Part shown: piece after piece, positions 25,823 to 34,750 of the stretch | Layout of the letters: each line of letters begins with the position of its first letter | Numbering within the stretch: the first letter of the stretch is position 1 | Source of the DNA: JACCXE01 sp963718605 | GTDB taxonomy: Bacteria > Actinomycetota > Acidimicrobiia > Acidimicrobiales > JACCXE01 | Direction of reading: 5' to 3' | Length of the DNA stretch: 64,000 bases | NCBI GenBank assembly: GCA_963718605.1 | Contig: OY970363.1 | Span: 1,426,001-1,490,000, forward strand | Made by a program: the position numbers and the translations under genes | The notes under the pieces: model-generated | Seen by the model: the letters and a program-made list of their open reading frames with translations, nothing else | The model's database searches: none | Told to the model about the DNA's origin: nothing

Positions 25823-27748
25823 CTACCGAGGCCGTGAGGTGAGCAAGCTGGCGGCGAGCGCGGCGCCGAGCAGCACCAGCGCGGTGGCGATCGCGATCGC
25901 GAGAGGCAACCAGTACCAAATGTCGCCGTGACCCTCGCGTGTCGCGGCGGCGACCGACGCCGCGAAGTCAGGCGTGGCGGCCACGAACTTGTAAACACCG
26001 GCGGCCGAGCCCTTCGGTCCGCCAAACGTGGCGAGGTTCACGTACAACTCGTGGGCGTCGTCTTGGCCGAAGGACAACACGAAGTTGCCGAAGCCCGGCC
26101 CCCTGTCCTTGTCGCCCGGCATCGTCACTTGCAGTTCGGTCTGCTTCCACTTGTCCGGTCCCTCAGTGGCGGCACCGAAGATTTCGCCGTCAGGCTTGAG
26201 GCGGTCGCGCGCGTAGTCGCCGAACACATACATGCCCTGGAGTGCGGGCAACTTCGTGCCGCGGTACACGTAGCCGCCAATCACGACCGAACCGAGAATC
26301 TCGGTGTGGTTGTAATCAAGAACCGGGTCGATGAGCGGCGCGCCGTTGGCGCCGGTCGACGGGCACGTCGCGGGCGGGTTCGACGGGCTCGCTGGGTCGA
26401 AACAGTGCGTGCCTTCCTTGATGTGCCAGCCGTAGTTGCCGCCGAGGATGACGTCGTCGATCTCTTCGAACCGGTCCTGTCCCGCGTCGCCCGCGTAGAG
26501 ATGGTGGTCGCCGCCCGCGTCGAAACTGAGGTGGTACGGGTTGCGGAATCCGTTGGCGTAAATCTCAGGCTGGGCGCCGTCGCTCCCGTCGGCATACGGG
26601 TTGTTCTTGGGGATGCCGTACTGCTTGTCGCCGGTGCGCGTGTCGACATCGATGCGCATGATGTCGCCGAGCACGTTCGTGAGATCTTGCGCGTTGCCTT
26701 GCGGCACGGTGTGTCCGAGGCCGACGTCGTTGGCGTTCCCGCCGTCGCCCATCGGTATGTAGAGGAATCCGTCGGGCCCGAACGCGATGTGGCCCGAATT
26801 GTGGTTGGCCTGCGGATGGTCGATTTCCATCAGCACACGTTCTGTGGTCGGGTCGGCGATGTTCTTGTTGCTCTTGGTCACCCGGAACTCGGACAGATGA
26901 ATGGTGCTGCTCCAGCCCGCGGGCGCGCCCGGTCGCAGTGGCGCGTTGTACCAAACGTAGAAGCGCCCGTTGTCTTTGAACTTGGGGTGGAACGCCAAGC
27001 CGAGCAGTCCCCGCTCGTCGTAGTCGGGCGTGGGCGGAACAAGCTTGTCCTTGATGTCGAGGAACGGCAGTTTCTGCTTCCTGCCGTCCTTCACGATGTA
27101 GATCTGGCCGACCTGGTCGACGATGAACAGCCGACCGCTGCCGTCGCCCGCGCCCGTCGTAAAGACCGGCGCGACGAACCCGTCCGCCACCTTCTGCAGC
27201 GTGACCGCGACACCTTTCGGCGCGCGGGTGGATACCCGGCTCGTCGCGATCGGCGTGTTCGGGTCGACGCCGATCGCGAACTTGCCGTTCATGAACGGGT
27301 GAATGTCGCACTGGAAGTAGAACGCACCGGCGGGCAGCGCGGGCACCGCGTAGTTCGCCGCGGATTGCTTGGGCACGTAGGCGCCGGTGAACAGCGCCGC
27401 CCCGCCTTTCTTCTCGTAGATGGACAGGTTGTGCGAGAACAAGTCCTGGTTCGTCAGCGTGATCGTGAACGGTGTGGTCGCGGGAGCGGCGTAACAACCG
27501 TGGTCGAAGGCGTTGCCGGTGGTGATCACACTGACTTGGGTGCCGAGCGGCGCGGGGCAATCCGCGGCGGCGCGGCCGGCCGCGGTTGTGGCCGTTGTCG
27601 CCGCGGTTGTGGCCGTTGTCGCCGCGGTCGTCGTCGTTGTCGACTCGGTCGTCGCCGGAGCCGTGGTCGTTTGCGCCCGCGCCGGGGCCGGCGCCGCGAT
27701 CGCCAAGGCGACACCGACTGTCATGAAAATTGCTGCGAGGCGTCGCAC
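25823..27748 (-). CDS. Exported cupredoxin-PQQ sugar dehydrogenase fusion with C-terminal membrane anchor
   Basis: 641 residues. Signal peptide (VRRLAAIFMTVGVALAIAAP, GTG start with AAGGAAG ahead), a Thr/Ala-rich linker, then a cupredoxin domain (~70-170) with type-1 copper ligands His in LFSHNLSIY and Cys-His-Met in YFQCDIHPFMNG. A glucose/sorbosone-type PQQ beta-propeller follows at ~190-590 (ERGLLGLAFHPKF, NHNSGHIAFGPDGFLYI, NGFRNPYHLSFD, NYGWHIKEGTHC). A C-terminal helix (WYWLPLAIAIATALVLLGAA) anchors it to the membrane. The copper domain could accept electrons from PQQ within one chain. A divergent AlkB-like gene starts 76 bp away. Confidence 0.9.
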   Translation of the reverse strand: MRRLAAIFMTVGVALAIAAPAPARAQTTTAPATTESTTTTTAATTATTAATTATTAAGRAAADCPAPLGTQVSVITTGNAFDHGCYAAPATTPFTITLTNQDLFSHNLSIYEKKGGAALFTGAYVPKQSAANYAVPALPAGAFYFQCDIHPFMNGKFAIGVDPNTPIATSRVSTRAPKGVAVTLQKVADGFVAPVFTTGAGDGSGRLFIVDQVGQIYIVKDGRKQKLPFLDIKDKLVPPTPDYDERGLLGLAFHPKFKDNGRFYVWYNAPLRPGAPAGWSSTIHLSEFRVTKSNKNIADPTTERVLMEIDHPQANHNSGHIAFGPDGFLYIPMGDGGNANDVGLGHTVPQGNAQDLTNVLGDIMRIDVDTRTGDKQYGIPKNNPYADGSDGAQPEIYANGFRNPYHLSFDAGGDHHLYAGDAGQDRFEEIDDVILGGNYGWHIKEGTHCFDPASPSNPPATCPSTGANGAPLIDPVLDYNHTEILGSVVIGGYVYRGTKLPALQGMYVFGDYARDRLKPDGEIFGAATEGPDKWKQTELQVTMPGDKDRGPGFGNFVLSFGQDDAHELYVNLATFGGPKGSAAGVYKFVAATPDFAASVAAATREGHGDIWYWLPLAIAIATALVLLGAALAASLLTSRPR

Positions 27749-27824
27749 AGTTCTTCCTTCTGCAGAAGTCAGGCCTGCGATACCCGCGGCGCGCGGGTTC
27801 AAACCTGCGAGGCAAACTTGGTCC

Positions 27825-28481
27825 GTGGCCGACGTTCTCATCGCCCCCGCCGTGGACGCCGCGGTCGAGCGAGTTCAGCTGGACGACACGTCGTGGGTGG
27901 ACGTGTCGCGGGGTTGGCTCGAGGGCGCAGACGAACTGTTCGAGGCCTTACTGCGTGATGTGAACTGGCAGTCGTCGCAGTTGTTTCGGTACGAGAAGTG
28001 GATCGAGGAACGCCGCCTCGGATCCTTCTGGTCGCGCGGCCGGCCGCTGCCACACCCGGCCTTGGCCGGCGTCCACAAAACCTTGCAGCGGTCGTACGAC
28101 GCGACCTTCAACGGCTTCGGGATGATCCAGTACCGCGACGCCAGCGACGGGCAGGCGTTCCATCGCGACACCGATATGCGCTGGCTCGACGACACGATTA
28201 TCGCAATCCTCACGCTCGGCCAGAAACGCCCGTGGCTGCTGCGGCCTCGATCGGCGCGACACACGCTGGCCGAAGGACGCGGGGCGACGCATGACCTGTC
28301 CCCCGGCAGCGGCGACCTCATCGTCATGGGCGGGGCGTGTCAACAGAACTGGGAACACTCGGTGCCGTACCTCAACAAGATGGGCGTCGGCGTGCGCATC
28401 TCGTTGCAGTGGCGCTTCGCCCGCAAAGTCGGCCGGCCATTCATGGGCCCAGGCTTCAACGCCCCCGTCACCTACTCGTAA
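27825..28481 (+). CDS. AlkB-like 2-oxoglutarate/Fe(II) oxygenase
   Basis: 218 residues. The AlkB fold is recognisable: FNGFGMIQYRDASDGQAFHR with HxD in FHRDTDM, IIAILTLGQKRPWLLRPRS, SGDLIVMGGACQQNWEHSVP with the distal His, and RISLQWR with the cosubstrate-binding Arg. AlkB proteins reverse alkylation damage on DNA or RNA bases. The GTG at 27825 is chosen because earlier in-frame codons run into the divergent gene's promoter. The first 50 residues are not conserved. Confidence 0.88.
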   Translation: MADVLIAPAVDAAVERVQLDDTSWVDVSRGWLEGADELFEALLRDVNWQSSQLFRYEKWIEERRLGSFWSRGRPLPHPALAGVHKTLQRSYDATFNGFGMIQYRDASDGQAFHRDTDMRWLDDTIIAILTLGQKRPWLLRPRSARHTLAEGRGATHDLSPGSGDLIVMGGACQQNWEHSVPYLNKMGVGVRISLQWRFARKVGRPFMGPGFNAPVTYS

Positions 28482-29400
28482 GCAACGCTCGAACGTCGTC
28501 GACTACCTGCGCTCTGCCGTTTGCCGTAAGGGTTTCGGCGTACGCAACGCGGCGAAACCGCCAACCGGCCGCCTCGAGCTTGCGCTGCCGGCGTCGGTCG
28601 CGGTCCCGCTGTGTTCGCGTGCTGTGGAAGGCGGCACCGTCGGTTTCCACGGCAACCATCTCGTCGACGAATGCGTTGTCGAGTTCGAACGGCTCGCCAT
28701 CGACGACCGCTGGATAGTTCCGTACAAACGTCGTCAGGCCGCCCCGCCGCAGCAAATGCGTGGTGCGGATCTCGAACACGTTGCGCGCCGGTCGACCCAG
28801 CGGCCGCTCGTGCATGACCTGCCACAACAGCTTGCACCCGCGCACCCCTCGCCCGCCTTCGCGCACGAGCGCGACGTAAATGCGCTCCTCCGTGGTCTTG
28901 CGCTGCAATAAGGCGGACTCCACCCCCCGTTCCAGTGCTTCCCGGCCCAAGACCGAGGCCAGGTCGATGAGCGTGCGCTCGATCGATGTCACCCGAATGC
29001 CGTCGAGCCTGCGGACCCCCGTCACAGGTCGCCGCGACCGATACACATGGACGCCGCGAAGGGAGGGTTGTCGAGTCCACGGCGTTGTGACTTCGACGCC
29101 TGCTTCCTCGACATCGAGGCCATGCAGGCTTGCTGCAGTTCGATGTGAGGCAACGGCATCGGTGAAAGCGAGAAGGGCGGCGCGCACCAGCTGCAGCCAC
29201 GAAGGAGTGGCCGCGCCGTGCAAGTAGACGCCTGACTGTGGTCGCTGCCACAACAGTCGCCGTGCTCGGCCAGCCGAGACGCGGTCGCTCGCCCCCGCGC
29301 GAAGGGCGTCAGCGCGCGTGAGCAGGTCGTCTTGCCCCGCCGCCGTCTCCGCCAGACGCTTCTCCACGGCGAGCCGCTTCTCTACCGCGACCTCTTCCAT
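28468..29400 (-). CDS. AbiEi-like/DUF559 domain protein
   Basis: About 310 residues. The N-terminal half resembles the AbiEi antitoxin-type winged helix plus platform (ADALRAGASDRVSAGRARRL, HGAATPSWLQLVRAALLAF, HRTAASLHGL). The C-terminal ~110 residues are a DUF559/Vsr-like nuclease-fold module (VDGEPFELDNAFVDEMVAVE, then THSTRTQRDRDRRRQRKLEA-like text, actual AFHSTRTQRDRDRRRQRKL). There is no AbiEii toxin beside it, so it is probably one of the orphan actinobacterial proteins of this kind rather than a working toxin-antitoxin pair. The N-terminus has an odd tandem repeat, VEKRLAVEKRLAE. It overlaps the convergent AlkB-like gene by 14 nt. Confidence 0.78.
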   Translation of the reverse strand: MEEVAVEKRLAVEKRLAETAAGQDDLLTRADALRAGASDRVSAGRARRLLWQRPQSGVYLHGAATPSWLQLVRAALLAFTDAVASHRTAASLHGLDVEEAGVEVTTPWTRQPSLRGVHVYRSRRPVTGVRRLDGIRVTSIERTLIDLASVLGREALERGVESALLQRKTTEERIYVALVREGGRGVRGCKLLWQVMHERPLGRPARNVFEIRTTHLLRRGGLTTFVRNYPAVVDGEPFELDNAFVDEMVAVETDGAAFHSTRTQRDRDRRRQRKLEAAGWRFRRVAYAETLTANGRAQVVDDVRALLTSR

Positions 29401-29434
29401 GGGACGCGATCCTGTCCCCGGGGTGTGACACACA

Positions 29435-29487
29435 CCTTTCTGTGTTGGTTTTTGAACCCGGCCGGTGCAAAAACCAACACAGAAAGG
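29435..29487. repeat. 20-bp perfect inverted repeat between divergent genes
   Basis: CCTTTCTGTGTTGGTTTTTG at 29435-29454 and its exact complement CAAAAACCAACACAGAAAGG at 29468-29487, with a 13-nt spacer AACCCGGCCGGTG. It lies between the divergent starts of the DUF559 gene and fhaA, and is AT-richer than its surroundings. It could be a paired operator, a REP/MITE-like remnant or a strong leader hairpin; the position does not favour a terminator. Confidence 0.85.
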
Positions 29488-29555
29488 GGAACGGGCGACG
29501 TGGGGGAGCGGCGGAATCAAGGGCGCACACCTCCGAACTAGCGTTGTCGCTACCC

Positions 29556-30212
29556 ATGGGACTGCAGCAGGTCGAGCGCCGGCTCGAACGCCTCGTCGAA
29601 GGGGTGTTCTCTAAAGCCTTTCGAGGCGGGCTTCAGCCCGTCGAACTTGGCCGTCGCCTCACACGTGAGGTCGACGCCCACCGCACGGTGTCGGTGCGCG
29701 GCACCGTGGCGCCCAACCACGCCGTGATCACGCTCAGCGAGATCGACGCGGAACGCTTCGAGCCCTTCGCCGACGCGCTCGTCCGCGAACTCGAAGAGGC
29801 CATGCGCGAGCACGCCCGCGATCGCACGTACCGCTTCCTCGGTCCGGTGAAAGTCGAGCTGTACCAAGACCCCGACTTCAAGAAGGGCGAGTACACCCTC
29901 GTCGTCGAAGTGCGCCAGGGCCCCGGGGGTCTGCCGAGTGCCGCGCTCGTCCTGGGGGATGGCACCCGCATCGCGGTAGGCGAGGACCCCGTCATCATCG
30001 GCCGCGCGCCAGAGTGCGACGTCGAACTCGCCGACTCCACCGTCAGCCGGCGTCACGCCGAGGTCGTGCGCGACGGTGACGCCTGGTTCATCCGCGACCT
30101 CGGTTCCAGCAACGGCACCAAGCTCAACGGTGCTGGTGTGGTCGACCAGATGTTGCACGACGGCGACCAGATCAAGCTCGGCTCGGTCACCCTCGGGTTC
30201 GAGACCTCGTAG
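29556..30212 (+). CDS. fhaA: FhaA-type protein: DUF3662 + FHA domain
   Basis: 218 residues. Residues 1-120 form the DUF3662 domain (LERLVEGVFSKAFRGGLQPV). Residues ~135-215 form the forkhead-associated domain (VIIGRAPECDVELADSTVSR, RHAEV, RDLGSSNGTKLNG), with the Arg, Ser and Asn that bind phosphothreonine. In mycobacteria FhaA binds phosphorylated division proteins and limits peptidoglycan synthesis. Here it starts the cell-wall signalling operon. It is shorter than the mycobacterial protein because it lacks the long disordered middle. Confidence 0.92.
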   Translation: MGLQQVERRLERLVEGVFSKAFRGGLQPVELGRRLTREVDAHRTVSVRGTVAPNHAVITLSEIDAERFEPFADALVRELEEAMREHARDRTYRFLGPVKVELYQDPDFKKGEYTLVVEVRQGPGGLPSAALVLGDGTRIAVGEDPVIIGRAPECDVELADSTVSRRHAEVVRDGDAWFIRDLGSSNGTKLNGAGVVDQMLHDGDQIKLGSVTLGFETS

Positions 30213-30216
30213 CCAG

Positions 30217-30690
30217 ATGCCAGACAGCCTCCTCACCGTCCTGCGGCTTTTGCTGCTCTCTCTGATCTGGCTGTTTTTCCTGCGCGTGCTCGGCTTGCTC
30301 GCGGCGAAGCCCAAGCCCATGACGGCCGTGGCCGCGCCGCCCGTCACGTCAGGCATCAGCACGAGTGCGGCACCACCACCACCGAGCGGGCGCGGCGCGT
30401 CCAAGGCGTCGTTACGCGTTGTGAGCGCCGGCGAGATGGCCAACAGAGAGTTCACCGTCGGCGAGGAAGCCACGTTGGGCCGCGGCCAGGGCTGCCAGGT
30501 CCAGATCGCTGATTCGATGGTGAGCCAGTTGCACGCGCGCCTGTTCCGCAACGCGAAGGGCTTCCACATCGAAGACCTTGGTTCGACCAATGGCACGTAC
30601 CTCAACGGTCGCAAGGTGGGCGGGCCTGCGAAGCTCAAAAAGGGGGACCGAATCCGCGTCGGCCCCATTGAGCTTGAGGTGCTCGGATGA
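30217..30690 (+). CDS. fhaB: FhaB/FipA-type membrane FHA protein
   Basis: 157 residues: one N-terminal membrane helix (LLLLSLIWLFFLRVLGLLAA), a Pro/Ala linker, then an FHA domain (TLGRGQGCQVQIADSMVSQL, HARLF, IEDLGSTNGTYLNG). The normal RH pair at the start of the second motif is LHA here, a mild variation. It starts 4 nt after fhaA and overlaps pstP (ATGA). FhaB/FipA links PknB-type kinase signalling to the divisome. Confidence 0.92.
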   Translation: MPDSLLTVLRLLLLSLIWLFFLRVLGLLAAKPKPMTAVAAPPVTSGISTSAAPPPPSGRGASKASLRVVSAGEMANREFTVGEEATLGRGQGCQVQIADSMVSQLHARLFRNAKGFHIEDLGSTNGTYLNGRKVGGPAKLKKGDRIRVGPIELEVLG

Positions 30691-31952
30691 CCGCGCTGCG
30701 CACGGGAGCGGTCACCGACGTGGGCCGCGTCCGCACAAACAACGAAGATCAGATGCTGGTCACCGAGGCGCTGTTCGCGGTGGCCGACGGCATGGGCGGC
30801 CACGCCGCCGGCGAGGTCGCCGCGCTGGTCGCGGTCGACACGCTGCGCGACGAGTTCGCCAAGAACGCGACGGCCGAGGGCCTCGTAGATGCGGTGCGGG
30901 CGGCGAACGCGAAGGTCATCGAACGCGCCGAAGCCGACCCCGAGACGCGCGGTATGGGCACCACGGTGTGCGCGGCGGCGCTCGTGCCGAACGATGCCGG
31001 CGAGGACACGCTTGTGATCGTCAACGTCGGCGACTCGCGGGCCTACCTGTTGCGCGACGGTGAGCTGAGCCAGATCACCGAAGATCACTCGGTCGCCGAT
31101 GAGTTGATGCGTGCCGGTCAGATGACCGAGGAGCAGGCCGCGGTAGACCGGCGCCGCCACGTACTCACCCGCGTACTCGGCATGGATGCCACCGTCACGC
31201 CCGACCGGTTCGACCTCGACCCCTTCCGCGGCGACCGCATCCTGCTCGCCAGCGACGGGCTCACGAACGAAGTGCCGGACGCCGAAATCGCGTCCATCCT
31301 TCGTCGCATCGAAGACCCCGGTGAAGCGGTGCGCGAACTCGCGCGGGTGGCCAAGAACAACGGCGGCGCCGACAACATCACGGTGATCCTGGTCGACGTC
31401 GCTGACGATGACGGCAAGGCGGAAACCGCATCCGCGGCGTTGGCCAAAGAGCCGCCTCGCCCGCGTGGGCTGATCACCGCGGCCGAGCGGGACTCGCAGC
31501 TGCGCAACCTCGACGCCGAGAGCAAGCCCGCGGTGGCCAGCCGGTCGGCCTCGTTTGACGAGCCGACCCGGCCTCGACGCAAGCTGAAGATCACCGCGTT
31601 CGGGCTGGCCGTGCTGCTCGTGATCGCCGGTGCCGTCGGCGCGTTCTTCTTCGTCGGCCGTGATTGGTACGTCGGCGAGTACAGGGGCAACCTCGCGATC
31701 TATCGGTCCGGCAATGCCCTCATCAACGAAGAGCGCGTCGAGACCTTCGATGACAAGCCCGTGAGCGCGCTGCCGGGCGCCACTCGCCGCCGCGTCGCCG
31801 AAGGCCTGCCGTTCGGCTCGAAGAGCGAAGCGGAGGCGTACATTCGCCGGCAGTCGACGACTACCACGACCACTACGACACCGCTCATCGTGCCAACGAC
31901 GGTCCCCGGCACTCCGCCGAGCACCGTCACGCCCACCACCGCCAAACCGTGA
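30687..31952 (+). CDS. pstP: PP2C-family Ser/Thr phosphatase PstP
   Basis: 421 residues. The PP2C domain occupies ~1-235: TNNEDQMLV, ALFAVADGMGGHAAGEVAA, NVGDSRAYLLRDGELSQITE, LLASDGLTNEV and NNGGADNITVI supply the metal-binding Asp residues. A juxtamembrane segment, one membrane helix (ITAFGLAVLLVIAGAVGAFF) and an extracellular Thr/Pro-rich tail (TTTTTTTPLIVPTTVPG) follow. It reverses PknB phosphorylation. It overlaps fhaB and the rodA gene by 4 nt at each end. Confidence 0.95.
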   Translation: MTALRTGAVTDVGRVRTNNEDQMLVTEALFAVADGMGGHAAGEVAALVAVDTLRDEFAKNATAEGLVDAVRAANAKVIERAEADPETRGMGTTVCAAALVPNDAGEDTLVIVNVGDSRAYLLRDGELSQITEDHSVADELMRAGQMTEEQAAVDRRRHVLTRVLGMDATVTPDRFDLDPFRGDRILLASDGLTNEVPDAEIASILRRIEDPGEAVRELARVAKNNGGADNITVILVDVADDDGKAETASAALAKEPPRPRGLITAAERDSQLRNLDAESKPAVASRSASFDEPTRPRRKLKITAFGLAVLLVIAGAVGAFFFVGRDWYVGEYRGNLAIYRSGNALINEERVETFDDKPVSALPGATRRRVAEGLPFGSKSEAEAYIRRQSTTTTTTTTPLIVPTTVPGTPPSTVTPTTAKP

Positions 31953-33274
31953 CCACACCCGCTCTGCCGCGTACGAGCGCGGGTGTCGGCCTCAGCTTGC
32001 TCATGGTCGCAGCCGTGATCGTCGGCGCGGCGTACGCGCTCGCCGGCCTCGGTGAAACGGCGAGCCTTCCTGCGAACCTGCTGCCGTTCTTGCTCGTCAT
32101 CTTCGGGCTGATGGCCGCGGCCTACTTCGCGATGCGACGGCTCGCACCGAACGCCGAGCCAACGCTCGTGCCGATCGTCGCGTTGCTTAACGGCCTCGGC
32201 TACGTCGTGATCGCGCGGCTCAACCAGGACCTCGCCGCGAACCAGGCCACGTGGACGGGCGTCGGCGTCGCCGCGTTCGTCGTGACCTTGCTGTTCGTTC
32301 GCCGGGCCGCCGACCTCGAGCGCTACCGCTACCTGCTTGCGCTCGGCGGCATTTTTCTGTTGCTCGCACCGCTCATGCCCGTGCTCGGCAGTACGAAGAA
32401 CGGCGCGCGCCTGTGGCTCGAGCTGGGTCCGTTCAGCTTCCAGCCCGGTGAGCTGGCCAAGATCGCGCTTGCCATCTTCTTTGCGAGCTACCTCGTGGAG
32501 CGGCGCGAAATCCTGTCCCCCGGAAGCCTTCCGGGCGACGCGCTGGCGGCGCGTGCTCGCGCCATCGGCCCGTTGGTTGGCGCGTGGGCGTTGTCGATCA
32601 TCGTGATGGTCGCCGAGAAGGACCTCGGTTCCTCCACGCTCTTCTTTGCGCTGTTTGTTGCAATGCTGTGGGTGGCGGCGGGCGGCTACCTGTGGCCGCT
32701 GATGGGCCTGTCCATGTTCGCAATGGGCTCGCTCATAGCGTGGAACGCCTTCGGCCATGTCAAAGAGCGCGTCAGCATCTGGATCGACCCGTGGGCCAAG
32801 GCGAGCAGCGACGGCTTCCAACTCGTGCAGGCCGCCTTTGCATTCGCGGCGGGCGGAGTGGTGGGGACGGGGCTCGCGCGCGGGTCACCCCAGAAGATTC
32901 CCGCCGTCGCGACCGACCTCGTGTTTGCGGCGATCGGCGAGGAGCTCGGACTCGTGGGCGCCGCGGCAGTGATCGCGGCCTTCGCGTTGATCGTGGTCAT
33001 CGGTTTGCGCATCGCGCAGCGCGCCGAGCGCCCCTTCGAACAACTTCTCGCCGCCGGCCTCACCACGATCGTGGGCGTCCAAAGCTTTCTCATCATCGGC
33101 GGTGTCACGCGGCTGTTGCCGCTCACGGGTATCACGCTGCCGTTCGTGTCCTACGGCGGCTCGTCGATCATCGCGAACTGGATCCTGATCGCGTTGCTGT
33201 TGCGCATCTCGAGCGGCGACCGGCTCGACAAGCCGGTGCGGTCCACGGTTTCGTCATCGAGGCGGGCGCGATGA
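31949..33274 (+). CDS. rodA: FtsW/RodA/SpoVE-family glycan polymerase
   Basis: 441 residues with about 12 membrane helices. SEDS-family signatures are seen: GSTKNGARLWLELGPFSFQP, GELAKIALAIFFASYL, SDGFQLVQAAFAFAAGGVVG and ITLPFVSYGGSSIIANWILI. It polymerises lipid II glycan chains together with the class-B PBP encoded next. GTG start overlapping pstP's stop; its own stop overlaps the PBP start (ATGA). The position matches rodA of the mycobacterial pstP-rodA-pbpA block. Confidence 0.95.
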   Translation: MTTPALPRTSAGVGLSLLMVAAVIVGAAYALAGLGETASLPANLLPFLLVIFGLMAAAYFAMRRLAPNAEPTLVPIVALLNGLGYVVIARLNQDLAANQATWTGVGVAAFVVTLLFVRRAADLERYRYLLALGGIFLLLAPLMPVLGSTKNGARLWLELGPFSFQPGELAKIALAIFFASYLVERREILSPGSLPGDALAARARAIGPLVGAWALSIIVMVAEKDLGSSTLFFALFVAMLWVAAGGYLWPLMGLSMFAMGSLIAWNAFGHVKERVSIWIDPWAKASSDGFQLVQAAFAFAAGGVVGTGLARGSPQKIPAVATDLVFAAIGEELGLVGAAAVIAAFALIVVIGLRIAQRAERPFEQLLAAGLTTIVGVQSFLIIGGVTRLLPLTGITLPFVSYGGSSIIANWILIALLLRISSGDRLDKPVRSTVSSSRRAR

Positions 33275-34722
33275 CCGAGCGCATCCGCCGGCTCGGTCTT
33301 ATTCTCGGGGTCGGCTTCTGCCTGCTGCTGGCGGCTCTGACGCGTCTGCAAGTAGTCGACGCCGCGAAACTGGCGAGCGACCCGCGCAACACCCGCGCGC
33401 TCACCGCGGCGTTCAGCGCCGAACGCGGGCTCATACAAACGGCGGACGGTGTCTTGCTCGCGCAGTCGGTCCCGAGTGCGGACGAGTTCAAGCGGCAGCG
33501 CCAGTACCCCGAAGGTGCGTTGTACGCGCCGGTCACCGGCTACCTGTCCTTCACCTACGGGGCGGACGGCGCCGAGCGCGCGTTCAACGGCGACCTCATC
33601 GGCGGCGACCTGCCGGGCGGAGACAAGAGCCTGCGCGACCTGTTCAGCGGGGGTAACAAGAAGACCGAAGACGTCACCCTCACGATCGTGTCGGCCGTAC
33701 AAAAGGCGGCGGCGGCGGCGTTGGGGAACCGACGCGGGGCCGTCGTTGCTCTCGATCCGACCAACGGCGCGATCCTGGCGATGGTCAATTTCCCGACGTT
33801 CGACCCGAACCCGCTCGCGGCGCACACGCAAGAGAACGTGCGCAATGCGTGGAATGAACTTCAAAGCAATCCGGCGCATCCGCTGCTTCCCCGCGGGTAC
33901 CGCGAAACGTTCGCGCCAGGCTCGACGTTCAAGGTGGTCACATCGAGCGCCGCGTTTGACCGCGCCCCCGACCTGACCACGAAGACGTACCCGGTGCTGC
34001 GGCAACTTGACCTGCCTCGCACGGACAAGGACCTGCCCAACTTTGGTGGCAGCGCCTGCGGCGGCACCATCGCCGACTTGTTGCGGGTGAGTTGCAACAC
34101 GGGCTTCGCGCAGGTGGGCCTTGACCTCGGCGGCGCCAACCTTTCGGCCGAGGCGAGCGCCTTCGGCTTCGGCGAAAAGCCTCCGTTCGACCTACCCGCC
34201 GCGGCGGTCAGCCACTTTCCCGATCCCGGGGAATTCGAGCGCAACGAGCCCGGCCTCGCGTTCTCGGCTATCGGTCAGCAGAACGTCACCGCGTCGCCGT
34301 TGCAGATGGCGCTCGTCGCCGCGGCGATCGCGAACAACGGCGTGATCATGCAGCCGCACGTGCTGAAAGAGGTCCGCGACGAGAAGCAAAACATCATCAA
34401 GAGCTACAACCCGAAGGAGTGGCGCAAAGCCACCTCGCCTGAGACCGCGGCGTCGGTGAAAGCGATGATGGTCGACGTCGCCGCCCGCGGCACGGCCACC
34501 CGCGCCCGGGTCAACGGCGTCACCGTCGCAGCCAAGACCGGTACGGCGCAGACGATCGGCAACAACGCGCACGCGTGGTTGATCGCGTTCGCGCCGGCGG
34601 AGGCGCCAAAGGTCGCAGTTGCGGTAATTGTCGAGAGTCAGCCCGGTTTGGGCGACGTCACCGGTGGTCGCATCGCCGCCCCGATCGCCGCCACCGTCAT
34701 CGCGGCCGCCTTAGGGAAATAG
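33271..34722 (+). CDS. pbpA: Class-B penicillin-binding protein PbpA
   Basis: 483 residues. An N-terminal membrane helix (LGLILGVGFCLLLAALTRLQ) is followed by the short dimerisation region and the transpeptidase domain. The catalytic Ser is in APGSTFKVVTS, the SxN motif is VSCNTG, and KTGTA is in VAAKTGTAQTIGN. It crosslinks peptidoglycan as partner of RodA; in mycobacteria PbpA acts in division and is a PknB substrate. It overlaps rodA by 4 nt. The 28-bp gap after it holds TACCCT 13 nt before the pknB ATG, a possible internal promoter. Confidence 0.95.
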   Translation: MTERIRRLGLILGVGFCLLLAALTRLQVVDAAKLASDPRNTRALTAAFSAERGLIQTADGVLLAQSVPSADEFKRQRQYPEGALYAPVTGYLSFTYGADGAERAFNGDLIGGDLPGGDKSLRDLFSGGNKKTEDVTLTIVSAVQKAAAAALGNRRGAVVALDPTNGAILAMVNFPTFDPNPLAAHTQENVRNAWNELQSNPAHPLLPRGYRETFAPGSTFKVVTSSAAFDRAPDLTTKTYPVLRQLDLPRTDKDLPNFGGSACGGTIADLLRVSCNTGFAQVGLDLGGANLSAEASAFGFGEKPPFDLPAAAVSHFPDPGEFERNEPGLAFSAIGQQNVTASPLQMALVAAAIANNGVIMQPHVLKEVRDEKQNIIKSYNPKEWRKATSPETAASVKAMMVDVAARGTATRARVNGVTVAAKTGTAQTIGNNAHAWLIAFAPAEAPKVAVAVIVESQPGLGDVTGGRIAAPIAATVIAAALGK

Positions 34723-34750
34723 AACGTGTCCAACTACCCTCTAGGCCTCC

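Noticed and set aside
25928..27958. A 676-codon plus-strand open frame opposite the PQQ dehydrogenase gene
   Set aside because: Arg/Val/Ala-rich sequence without domains, mirrored on a well-conserved minus-strand gene; a high-GC shadow.
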